Source: Shinisaurus crocodilurus (lineage: Eukaryota > Chordata > Lepidosauria > Squamata > Shinisauridae). From it: 64,000 nucleotides of DNA. The position numbers and the translations under genes are program-made. This document shows, in pieces, positions 54,067 through 64,000 of the stretch. The stretch lies in NCBI GenBank assembly GCA_021292165.1, contig JAHFWL010001222.1, positions 1 to 64,000 on the forward strand. Direction: 5' to 3'. Positions within the stretch are counted from its first letter, which is position 1; every line of letters begins with the position of its first letter. The notes under the pieces are model-generated. The model made no database searches, had not been told where the DNA came from, and saw nothing but the letters and a program-made list of their open reading frames with translations.

Positions 54067-55149
54067 CTTACAGTACACTGAAAAGAGGGATGTATCTGCT
54101 TTTCTGTATTAAACATATAAGCTAGACAGTTGGATTTCAAGATTTTGTGTAAAAAACAAAACAAAACAAAAAACATCCCGTTCAATTTGTAATTCATATA
54201 AGGCTATGTTGCTTTCAATTTTGAAATTTCAATATTACTGCGTCCTTGAGAGCAATCAGTATAGTTTCCTTCAAGTTGATAAGGCCAGGAAATTTCTCTG
54301 TATGAGGATGTTAGCCTCATGGGAACGGAAGAAGTATTTTGACTGATCTTGTTGATGCTGCTCTGTCTAGAACCTGTATTTGTTGCAGCTTTGAGAAGTT
54401 TTTTATTTGTTTTTCCCCTGTCTCTGGCCTAATTAATTTTATGAGACTTCCCTATGGACATAATTTATATGACAAATGAATTATAGTAGCAGTCACTGAT
54501 GTCGTATGAAACTACTTGTTTATGAATGTGCTCCTGCATTCTTTTTCTCTATAAACTCTGATCTACCAGTGAGCATCTCTTTTCTTCCTCTTTCTGTTCT
54601 TCCCCCACCCGCCACCTCCAATAAGTGTGATTTTTGTAATAGTTTTATTCTTAGGGTTAAAAAAAAACCCTAAAACCATAAAATAATTATTCATTACGTC
54701 TGTAGATTTAATTGGTTTCCCATGCCTGAACCAGTTTTAAATAACATGAATAATATAGAATCCTCCTGCCAGATCAAATCCCATGTCATCCTTCTTCAGC
54801 AGTAAAAAGGAGTGTCATTCTCTCTTTTAGTAAAGATGGTGTTTACTGACCAGATTCACCAAGCACAGAAATACGTTGAGTGGAAAGGCTGGAATGAATT
54901 ACTATAGCTCAGAGGAGCCCTGAGCCATGCAGGAAAACCTTTCCAAACCCCAAACCAGCAGGGACTTAGAGTTACACATGGTGTATAGTCCCTTAGGAGA
55001 GAGTGATTGTTGTTTTTTCCAATAATGCGGCAGCTTCTAGCTAGCAAATCAGAAAATTACGTAGTGGATGGACCTACCTTCTTAATTACTGAAAACTTAC
55101 ATCTCAACTTAATTCTATTTTTAACTTTTGTATTTTCCTATTTTTGTTT
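54067..55149. other. Unassigned DNA
   Basis: Nothing recognisable. Confidence 0.4.
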
Positions 55150-55221
55150 TAATGGTATGAGTTTTAAAGGCTGTGAGCCGCCTTGGGTCCCAGTGTTGTG
55201 AGAAAGGCGGGATACAAATAT
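55150..55221 (+). repeat. LINE 3' terminal fragment
   Basis: GTTTTAAAGGCTGTGAGCCG, then CCTTGGGTCCCAG and GAAAGGCGGGATACAAAT, is a typical LINE 3' terminus. It runs straight into a microsatellite grown from its tail. Confidence 0.7.
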
Positions 55222-55282
55222 TATAATAATAAGAATAATAATAATAGTAGTAGTAGTAGTAGTAGTAGTTGTTGTTGTTATT
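55222..55282. repeat. (AAT)n(AGT)n(TTG)n compound microsatellite
   Basis: AATAAT units, then about eight AGT units, then GTT units. It derives from the tail of the LINE end immediately left. Confidence 0.96.
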
Positions 55283-55423
55283 GCACCAGCTGGTTGGAAC
55301 CAATCAGCCTATTCTAAAAAAGAGCTTAAGGTTTTGGTTGCATTTTTGTGAAACTAAGAGTGAGATAAGATGAGAGAAGCCTATACACTTGCATGACAAG
55401 GTGCCAACTTACCAGATGCTCTA
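55283..55423. other. Unassigned DNA
   Basis: Short spacer; nothing recognisable. Confidence 0.4.
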
Positions 55424-55431
55424 GGACAGGG

Positions 55432-55979
55432 CAGGGATGGGGACTCGGACTCGAGGACTCGACTCGTGAGTCGGACTGAGTCCCCCCTCTGACTCGACTC
55501 GGACTCGAGTCCCAATATTTTTAATGGGACTCGAGACTCGACTCGGGACTCGAGACCAAGGACTCTTCAACATCCCTGGGCTGTGCCAGAAGGAGTGGAG
55601 AGGAGCGTGATTGCTGGCGAAGAGCGCATGGAAGTGAGGTGTGCCGCTGCTCGGCCACTATGGACGGCTACCGGGAGTGCAGCCCCAACAGTGTGTCAAG
55701 ATTTATTTTGATTGATGTGTTGCGTACTTGGGAGAGGCAGAGGAAGGACCTGAGATTACTCTGTGTGGCTGCTCTGAGTGTGAAATAGCCTTATTTTGTT
55801 GGGAAAAAACCCCATTGATTTTAATAGGGACTCGTGGAGTCAGCTTTGGGAGTGACTCATGACTCGTGACTCGTGAGTCACCATTTTGGACCAAGGACTC
55901 GGACTCGGACTCGAGACTCGGGTCCAAAGACTCCTGACTCGACTCGTGACTCGAGACCAAGGACTCTTCAACATCCCTG
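55432..55979. mobile_element. hAT element with GAGTC-rich ends, copy B (548 bp)
   Basis: Left end CAGGGATGGGGACTCGGAC, right end CTCTTCAACATCCCTG. GGACAGGG is present at 55424-55431 and 55980-55987, a perfect 8 bp duplication. It is in inverse orientation relative to copy A (20389-20967). Both subterminal regions are arrays of GACTC/GACTCGA. The core (about 55600-55790) differs completely from that of copy A although both ends are shared. The 85-codon minus-strand frame rich in Ser-Glu is produced by the pentamer array. Confidence 0.93.
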
Positions 55980-55982
55980 GGA

Positions 55983-56235
55983 CAGGGTAGGTAGTGTGAT
56001 GCCCATGAGCACCAATGCGCCCCCGGACACCTTTCTTTCTTGGTTTGATTACTGCAGTTTCTGGGAGGAGTGTAGGTTTTATCTGATCAAAGCAGGTACT
56101 GGGTATTACTCTTGGGCAGGAGTTGAATGTGAGTGAGTGAGTGGTGTGTGTGAGAGAGATGTGACTGTGCATGCGTATGCAAAGCCAAAAGACTCCTGAT
56201 GTGGCCCTTGGGACCAAAAAGGTTGTGTGTCCCTG
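55983..56235. mobile_element. Probable older hAT fragment flanking copy B
   Basis: Starts CAGGGTAGGTAGTGTGATGC with CACCAATGCGCCCCCGG, and ends GGGACCAAAAAGGTTGTGTG followed by TCCCTG, a typical hAT terminal style. Copy B appears to have inserted at its left terminus. No target duplication was confirmed. A second similar end (GGCCCACGGGCCTGAAATTC, then CTCCTG) lies at 56525-56556. Confidence 0.45.
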
Positions 56236-58261
56236 TTCCCACTCTTCTAGTTGGAGAAAAGCTTGAAAATGTGTACAACACACCGATGAATGTTGGTCTA
56301 GTGGAAATATTGGAAGGCTTTCTAGTTTTCAAGGGGGAAAATATTAGTATCTGGGGCAACAGTGAGCTAGTTAGGACTTAATATTTCAACTTTTTAGAAT
56401 GGAGAAAAAACTACACAGTATCTGGGAAACCACCAAATAACTGGTGGTGGGGCCAGGGGAAGGGGGCATGGCCAACTGGGGAAACCCAGAGGACCATATA
56501 AGGAGCCCAGGAGGAAGGCCTGATCTGGCCCACGGGCCTGAAATTCTGCACTCCTGTTCTAAATGCTTTGGAAAATTGATTCTTGAAAGCCGAATGATTT
56601 ATCTAAAATCAGTAAATGTAAGGAAGTTTAATTACTTTGTACAGTTTATTGTATCATCGATTTTTGATTTCCCTGGTTGCAAAATTGGATTCTTACCCCA
56701 CCCTACCCCAATAGAATGTAGAGGGCTGCTTCTGGTGTTGTAAAGTGTATTCTCTGATGTACTAGAGACAAAGAGGAAGAGTAGGTTTTATGGAAAGTAG
56801 ACTAGGGGTAAAATATCAAGCTTTTTTTTTTTTTTCCCTCTGAGAATGAACACATGATTAGATGAAGTCATTTGCTGGAACTGTCTGAAACTCTGTGCTG
56901 AGTAGTGTGCAAAATACTTTAGCACCCATACGCAGCCTACGAGACTGGCTGACGGTTTCATGGTTGTTGTTGTTTTTTAAAAAAACCCCAACCTAATAGC
57001 AACATGAATCTGCCATTATACAAGTTTTGCCTTCATCTTTCAGACTGAGATTTGTCTCAGCTTTGCAGCAGAGTTGTTGGTTGTTGCTGTTTTTATTTGA
57101 TGCCCTAAACTCTTGTCAGTAATGATTGAAATTTTCGTTATACCCAGTAAATACCAGATTACTCAGTACAGTGCAGCTTTCATGGTGTGCAGCTGCAAAC
57201 TCTACAACTTGAACATATTTCTCAATAGAGGGAAGCCCATTTCAATTCCATACTTTGCAGCTGAACTCATCTCTGTCAGACATTTAACTCCAGTATATCC
57301 TTGAGTCCCAGACTACAGTCCCTTGGCATTAAAGCTCTAAAAGGGGATATTACCTCTGTACCTCTTCATGTATATTTTTAGGCTTAATTAATGAATGTTT
57401 GCCAAGAGCCTCAAGCTCCTTTGAATGAATGTCCCTATATAAGGGCATAGAATTATTATTGCTGTTATTATTAACTGTATGCCTAAACGTAGACAATGGT
57501 GTTTGCACATGTAAGTAATTACAATGCACTTCAAGGCATTCTGTTTTGTAATGCTTTTCTCTCCATTTCCTACAAATCAAATTACTGTGGGACAGATTTG
57601 ATTTCCGCATCATTTTAAAAATATTTCTTTTCTTTTTTTTAAATTTCCTTTGTATTAATTTTTTCAAAGTTCAAAATACAAGCAACCATGACTAAATGCT
57701 TGAAACCAAACAACCCTCCTCCCCCAAGCATATCAAAATTAAGAACATCATAAGATGATATTCCATTAAACAGTGTAAATCATACATAACAAACATAATA
57801 TACTTCATCCATATCTGATCCACTAATAACAATTGTTTGTTCAAATAAAAAACAGTTCACTCATTTTTCTTACAAGAGAGGTGATGGACGAAAAGAAACA
57901 GAAATGAGTTTCTAAACTGAAAAGGAACTGTATAATGGCCCAGTTCTGAGACATGCTAGCCTATGAATGCAAATGGTAGCATAGTGACAACTGCACCATC
58001 TCATAACACTATAAGCAATGGTTCAGTGAACAGAGAGGTGATGCAATGCCTCTGTAGCAGGGCAGTGGGAATGGGGTTGGAGGCATCACCAGCAATGTTG
58101 TGCCTTGTAACTAACATTAGGTGTACAGTCGGAGTGTCCAGTTTCCTGTAACTTGGAGTTATAGGACTTGGGAAACACTACACTAATAATTCAGTTCTAG
58201 TCTTTGTATAGTCTCCAGCGTGGTGCCTGGGGGAACTAATATGCCAGCAGACACTTGTGCG
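56236..58261. other. Unassigned DNA
   Basis: Contains the hAT-like end near 56525-56556, a T-run at 56821-56835 and AT-rich sequence. No exon was recognised. Confidence 0.4.
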
Positions 58262-59120
58262 TGTAAAGGCGAGATAAAGAAGAGGCAGACACAGGGTATA
58301 TGGTTTCAAATCAGGGCCACATTTATTGAATTGAAGATCTGTGAAGGGTGAAGTGCGGTACTAACCTAGCCCGGCCATCGGCCGGGTAAAAGACCAATAT
58401 TTGGCGAATACATCCTAACTGAACCGGAGGTGGGATGGCCCGCCACCGGCCAGTTGCCCTCCATGTGGAGCTGGAGGGCCTTACCATCGTCGCCTTACTT
58501 TAGCGCCTCCAGGCACCCAAAGTAGGTGAGAAAGGTAAAACCCCAAAGACGTCCCAATCTCCCTCCTGCCAAGCCTCATGGCATTAGCGAGGGCAGCCTT
58601 GGGTAAACGTCAGTCACCTTGAAAGGTGCCACTGGATGATCACCATAACCCTAATCGCTCCTGTCTAAACCCGCACTTCCCGCCACAGGGAGAGACAAGC
58701 TTAGTCAAATCTCCCCCACCTGCCTGATAAAAGAGCGAGCAGGGCCCTTCGCAGATCTCCAATAAAAATATCATTGCCAACATCGGATAGGTGAACCCCA
58801 TCCGGCCGATACAGCTCCCTCCGGACCAAGGTTATATTGGGATGGGGAATACAAAACCCAAACCCACCTATGGCCCTAAAAATTTCGCCGTTCACCTTCC
58901 TAACTGCCCTATTTAAGGCCTTAGGCCAACTGAGGCGCAGTCTGATGAACAGGAGCAAAGAGACCGAAGGCGCTTAAATAAGCTCTTACCTGTGTCCCCG
59001 CCCTTTTGAGCCATTGGCTCGTTACTAGTGACCCACCTGATCAGCTGCCTGCCTCCTCTCTCCTCCCCCACGCGCAAGCCTTCTCCCCGGCCCCAGGTGA
59101 GGGGCCATTGGAAGTCCTCT
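58262..59120 (-). pseudogene. Retroelement remnant with SGNH-hydrolase-type C-terminus (DIRS/Ngaro-like?)
   Basis: The minus-strand frame 58958-58701 encodes IPHPN, LYRPDGVHLSDVGNDIF and RRALLALL. These are the C-terminal block of an SGNH hydrolase (D-G-V-H catalytic Asp-His motif) as found in some tyrosine-recombinase retrotransposons of vertebrates. Upstream on the same strand is a promoter-like region (CTTATTTAAGCGCCTTCGG near 58990). Downstream is a GC-rich non-coding stretch with AATAAA about 60 bp before an end near 58262. The N-terminal catalytic block and all reverse-transcriptase sequence are missing. The element looks like a short non-autonomous derivative. DIRS/Ngaro origin is inferred from family knowledge; another LTR element is possible. 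Confidence 0.55.
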
Positions 59121-59963
59121 CTCTTGGCACCTACCAGGCTCCCTGCCCCTCCTGATTTTTGTTCTCCTAATATTTTTAAAAATTAATTATTTTTTAACTG
59201 GGACACTGGCATGCTACAAGAAAATAGTGAATATTATGGTCCATTCTTCAAATAAAAAAGTATTTCTTTCCTGGTTACAATGACAATTAAAGTGTATTTA
59301 AATGAATATGATAATCTTTCTTGCCAATTAGTCTAGCTATGCCATTTCCTGGATGATCCTCTCCTCTTCTAGCTTGCCCCCACCTGTTTTCTATTCCCTT
59401 AAAATCAACCCTTCCATACAAGCCAAGCAATATTTTAACAGAAATTCAAGAAATAGATCCTTCCTATATTTACTGAGAATAGGCAAAGATCAATATGTAC
59501 TAGGCTGAGTCCTTCATAACTATTTGTCATTTATTCCTTATTTGCTTTCTTCCCAGACTGTCAGTTGGGGCGGCTTGGACAGAGATAGCTTTGTTTTATA
59601 ATCAGAGGAAATAAAATTATTTGTTGTTTGTTCGTTTGTTTTTAGGGCAGCGGTGGTCAGAAGGGGGATCTATGGGTAGGTTGTTGGCTGATTTGCTGTA
59701 AATTGGTATGTGAATATGACTTCCAATTGTTAGCAACAGCAGCAAATAACCCACCCACCCCAATTAGATAGCTGAAAAAATGGCTTGGGAGAGAAACCAG
59801 GAGTGGATTCTTGTGTGAAAGAACTTGTGAGCTTGTTTCTAGTATTGATCACAAATTTCTGGGCTGAGCATGTGCTCAGAGGCACTCTGTTCCTTAATTC
59901 TTAGTGTCTGCCTACCTGAGCTAATATTTTGCACCTCACTCTGGTTGGTGGATCTCAGGGTTC
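59121..59963. other. Unassigned DNA
   Basis: Nothing recognisable. TTTGTTTG-rich run at 59620-59645. Confidence 0.4.
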
Positions 59964-59971
59964 TAGTAAAA

Positions 59972-60258
59972 CAGGGGTGGGCAAACTTCAGGCTTGTGGG
60001 GTCTACCTTACCCCAAACGTCCACCAAAGAGAGATAAGTGCAAAATAATAGTTAAGGTGGGGCGGAGCCAGATGCAAAATGGTGACTCGGGGTGGAGCCA
60101 CTTACCAGCTGCACACACACACTGATACGCTACATATGCAAGTACAAATCTGAGTTACTGCAGGTCAGACTTGGGGATTCTAATACCAAAAATATTGGGG
60201 GAGTCAGAAGCACTACAAATTGCTCAGAGATCTACCAGTAGATTCCAGTCTGCCCCTG
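59972..60258. mobile_element. hAT MITE, 287 bp, with perfect 8 bp duplication
   Basis: Left end CAGGGGTGGGCAAACTTCAG, right end TTCCAGTCTGCCCCTG. TAGTAAAA lies at 59964-59971 and 60259-60266. No coding capacity. Charlie-like terminal sequence. Confidence 0.92.
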
Positions 60259-60266
60259 TAGTAAAA

Positions 60267-62642
60267 AAACAAAGTAGATACCACAAACCTGAAGTCCCTG
60301 TTTTAGGGCATGTTCAGATGGTTTTTCCTTCCCCCTGCGATAATACCCAGGAGGGGGAGCGCTCAGACTTGCATGTTTGCCCCCCTGCATCCTATGTTCA
60401 AATCAATACAGTATCACATGACACCTTCACCACAAGATGAGGTAGATGGAGAAGGGCATGTGTGAGTCTGAGGCCTGCTCCAGATTTCATCCTGAATATG
60501 ATCCAAAGTGTAAAACAGCACATTGAATTGGGCTTGGGAGCCTGTGAAGATGGGAAAGCAGTGGTGTGCTCGTATCACCAGTTCCAGTTAGCAGTCTCTC
60601 AGCCATATTCTGAACTAACTGAAGTTTGAATGTAGACTATTTTTAGAGGCAGCCCATGCACAATGCAATATCAGATCTGAGTGATAACAGACAGGTCTTC
60701 TCAATTACAAAGCCATGGTCTTGACCAGGGCTAGCATCCTCTATTTGGCTGAGAATATTATCCCTTAATATCAGACCATCTTAACACAGCCTGCACCATT
60801 TCTCCACTGCTGTTCTCCAACTTCTAAAGGTCAGGCTAAGACCATGAGGCATTTTGGTTCCAGTATCTCTTCCTCCATATATCCTTCCCATCACAACTTG
60901 GTGAAAATAATATTTCTATTCCTCTGGTCCTGAGGAATAACCCTTTTGTTGCCAGATGAGATGGGAAAGGGGAGGGATGCAAAATGTGAGTGCAAAAGTT
61001 GGCTTCTCTATGTAAGAATTTTCAGTGAATGGGACTATGCATACTGAGGTTCAGGGGTAGCAGAAAAAGCTGTTGTGTTCACCCAAATATTTCTCTGTGC
61101 CTCCTTTTTCTTTTTTTAGTAGTACAGATTCCCCCCCCCCCCCCGGAGTGATTTTTCAGTTCTGTCTGCAATCTCAGATGTTGCTACATTTCATACATAA
61201 CTTTAACACATTTCCTGATTTTAGCAGAGAAGCATCAGGCTATCAGGATTTGGGATGTTTATCATGTATAAATTTGTGTAATGCTTGAGTGTACATTTCT
61301 TCCCTAAAACATATGTTGGGAAGCTAGCACCCACACCCATTACATCAATTTTATAAAAAATAATGTGAGAATCAGTCATAAATTTCTGATCCAAAAGATG
61401 ATGCTTCTGATGCCATAGTGCATCCTTGTATTCCCTGCTGCTTTATCACCAGGGACAAACCTAAAAGCTGGCATGAAAGTTGAACCTGTGATGTTCTGGC
61501 CTAAAGCCAAATCTTTTGATTGGAGCTGAACTGACACCTTCAGTTTCTTTTCCCAGATCAAGAGAGTAATTTAGTTGTCTTTCGTGGTCCCATGTGTTTT
61601 GTATTGTTTCCAGATGCCTCCCAGATTATTCATATCATAGTTGTTTAAATAGTCTTGTGCTTTAACCTTCCTGGGATCTTTCTTGCTTAAGTTACCTTAG
61701 TTTATTCAAGTTGGATACAGTGTCTCCAATGTTGTCTTGTATAGTTTGTATGAACAACTACTTTTATGTTTTCAGATGAGCAGCAACTAAGTTCATAGGA
61801 TTATTTCAACAATTATTCCTTTTTCTGGTAGTGTAATCGAGAACTACCCAAAGCCAAATGGCTATTTATGACTGATGTGATTGTAACACATTTTTTTCCT
61901 CACATACAGTATTAAAAATAAGCAGTATGATCAGTACCATTCCTGACACCCTTTGACATCCTTCACTCAATGTTTTGGGTATCCATGAGCAGTTGGGTAA
62001 ACTTACTGTCAACCAGCCAGTGTAAAATTAATTGGGATTTGACTATAGCTGCAGTGGCTGAAAGCTTTCCCTAACTTCCCTAACTTCTTTACCTTCATTA
62101 TATCAATAGAAGATGCCAATTGCTTTTTTGAGAGTTCAGTCTTGTAAGACTTTAATTGACCTGTTGAATGCTATGACAGAATTCCTACAAGCAATCTACT
62201 CCCTTCAGGGCTGCTTTGGGTTGTCTTCAAAAGTCCTCTTCCCTATGCTTCTGGGCCTCATCCTTTTTGGAGTGGTGGTGAGGAGAGATGCATGTCTCAT
62301 AATGTAAGCACGCAATGTGCATCTCCCTGTAGGGGACCTACATATATTCCCCTTTTGGATGCAACTTGGAAGGTACTCATGGTTCCTTTCTCAGTGATTC
62401 TGGAAGTTGTCTAGATTGTAGACTTTTAAGTTCTTTCACTGTAAAAATTCTTTCTACTCCCTTCAACAGCTTCAGACAGTAGTAGCCGAGGAAGATGTTT
62501 AGTAAGAATATGCAATTCATGACATAACAAAAAAGAGCATTTTGTGGGATGTTTTAAGTTTGCCGTGGACTCTCATAAGGTCATTACTGAAATGAGTGTG
62601 CCTTTCTGAGTCTACAGTTAACTGAGAGACAGTGCAACGCAC
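60267..62642. other. Unassigned DNA
   Basis: C-run at 61131-61144. No repeat, exon or RNA gene was recognised. Confidence 0.4.
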
Positions 62643-62740
62643 CTTTCCCAACCTGGTGTCCTCCAGATGTGTTGGACTACAATGCCCATAATTCTGACCC
62701 AGCATGGCCATTGACCATGCTGGCTGGGAATTATGAGTAA
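62643..62740. mobile_element. Palindromic hAT MITE, copy 4, right end lost
   Basis: CTTTCCCAACCTGGTGTCCT at the left and GGACTACAATGCCCATAATT, then its partial inverse GCTGGGAATTATGAG. The terminal GGTTGGGGAAGG half is missing. Confidence 0.7.
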
Positions 62741-62830
62741 AGCATCATAATGGTGCTCATGGTCTAAAGCATCTTTCACTGACAGTACAGTTAGTGTGAT
62801 CTCTATGCATTGGCAAAGTACACTGGTGCA

Positions 62831-62953
62831 TATTTATTTATTTATTTATTATATTTATACCCCACCTTTTTTCCTGCAAGGAACCCAAGGTGACTTACAT
62901 AATCCTCATCCTCCTCTCCATTTTATCCTCACAACAACCCTGTGAGGTAGGTT
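62831..62953 (-). repeat. MIR/CORE-like SINE tail, truncated
   Basis: Starts with (TTTA)n at 62831-62850, continues TTCCTGCAAGGAACCCAAGG and TCACAACAACCCTGTGAGG, and stops at GGTAGGTTAA. The CORE and tRNA head are missing. On the minus strand this is a 5'-truncated copy. Confidence 0.85.
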
Positions 62954-63850
62954 AAATACCCAAAATAGTCATCACATTGGAGAAGATATTCTCTGATGTT
63001 GTACTCTCATCAGCTAGTTCTCTCATCACCTAGTTAACAATAATCTTCACCATATCTGCTTATAATTTACTGAAGAAAGCATTTTCCCTCTCTCTTCCTC
63101 AAACATACTTTATCTAAGCAGATCCCAAACTAAAATATATTTCATGTGTACATATAAATAAATATCCCCATGTGCATGTACACTGACAAACACTGTGCTT
63201 TTCATGCAGTGGAAGAATACAAGCACTCAACAAATTTTGAGTCACCAACTCAGTAGGAAAAAATATACTCACTTGTTTGTGCAGATATTCCCATATTGTG
63301 AAAATGCACACATAAATGATGTATCACACATCAGGGAAAAACACTGAGTACACCCGGTGCAGTCATCACACCTTGAAAATTGACATAAAAATTTAAGCCA
63401 ATATGAATACAGCACTCCTAAAAGCCTAATAGAATAGATCACACTGCAGCCAGGTACATCTGTTCTCAGCACTAACTGTTATCATTAACATAAAACACTT
63501 AAAATCACTAAGCTTCAAGTCTGGGGACAGATTATTCCAAGAAGAATCTGCTAAATAGATTTTAGCAGTGCTGCAAGTGGGGACATTGGCTACATTAGAC
63601 TTATCTAATTTTGCCTCTCAAAGGCCTGTGAACTGTTTTCAGAGGAACAGTATCAATTAAGAATAGCAGTCACACTGTATAGCAATTTCTTTATCACTGT
63701 TTAAATGTGAAGGTAAAAGCCTTGGAGCTGAATGAATATGACTTACAGTCTCAAACTGGAAAGAAAGACTTTGGGGATTTCTTTCTTTCTTTAAATGCAA
63801 TTCCTTAAAACTCACCAAGAGGCAAAACTGAACCTTGGATATAGGACTTC
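62954..63850. other. Unassigned DNA
   Basis: Nothing recognisable. Confidence 0.4.
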
Positions 63851-63864
63851 ATAAGAATTAAGGG

Positions 63865-63925
63865 GGGTTGGGTCCTTCACTATGCTGATGATATTCAGCT
63901 CTCTCTGTGTAAGCACTTTTTAGGA
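63865..63925 (+). pseudogene. LINE reverse-transcriptase scrap (YADD motif)
   Basis: The plus-strand reading gives GWVLHYADDIQLSL, matching the catalytic YADD box of L2/CR1-type reverse transcriptases. Flanks are not readable as protein. It is a very short remnant, from a different copy and orientation than 13569-14566. Confidence 0.5.
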
Positions 63926-64000
63926 TCAGGATGCAACTAGGAAAGTTGAGACAACCTATGGCTGAGCAAAGCAGAAACAAACAAAGAGAAGAATTAGAAG

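Noticed and set aside
55703..55960. Ser/Glu-rich repeat protein on the minus strand
   Set aside because: It is produced by the GACTC pentamer array in the hAT end; the same pentamer in another frame gives other low-complexity peptides.

Overview
The window looks like non-coding DNA from a squamate reptile, most likely a lizard, lying between genes or inside a very large intron. No cellular protein-coding exon, tRNA, rRNA or structured ncRNA gene could be supported. Long open frames are short, overlap on both strands, and fall in repeats or GC-rich spacer. The squamate assignment rests on the repeat set: 5S rRNA-derived SINEs with a CR1-type tail, tRNA-Ala-derived SINEs, MIR/CORE-like SINEs with an L2-type tail, CR1 and L2-like LINE fragments, and many non-autonomous hAT elements. 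This is recognition from memory, not a database match.

Layout. 0-7 kb: a long inverted-repeat element, then a 2.4 kb hAT-flanked block (2651-5074). Inside it sits a CR1-like LINE, which is itself split by a 379 bp hAT MITE (3217-3595). 7.5-9.2 kb: a 1.7 kb hAT element carrying CpG-rich, promoter-like or conserved-looking DNA. 10-14.6 kb: 5S, tRNA-Ala and MIR-like SINEs, a worn hAT element, a solo LTR with an ATGGG target duplication (12906-13475), and an internally deleted L2-like LINE with readable reverse transcriptase. 20-26 kb: palindromic hAT MITEs, a hAT element with GAGTC-rich ends, a terminal-inverted-repeat element with a GC-rich core, and a 359 bp exact tandem duplication immediately beside it. 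27-30 kb: two mariner-type MITEs with internal hairpins. 30-54 kb: mostly unassigned DNA with scattered SINE, LINE and MITE copies, including a second hAT insertion with CT-rich interior. 55-60 kb: a second GAGTC-rich hAT copy, a DIRS/Ngaro-like or LTR-like remnant with an SGNH-hydrolase-type C-terminus, and a small hAT MITE. 60-64 kb: mostly unassigned, with an L2-like YADD reverse-transcriptase scrap near the end.

The best-supported statements are target-site duplications read directly from the sequence. Six hAT elements have perfect 8 bp duplications, two Harbinger-like palindromes have TTA duplications, one mariner MITE has TA on both sides, and one solo LTR has a perfect 5 bp duplication. 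Together they give an insertion chronology. There is no operon-like or pathway-level gene cooperation to describe. The autonomous activity implied is that of transposases and reverse transcriptases encoded elsewhere in the genome.
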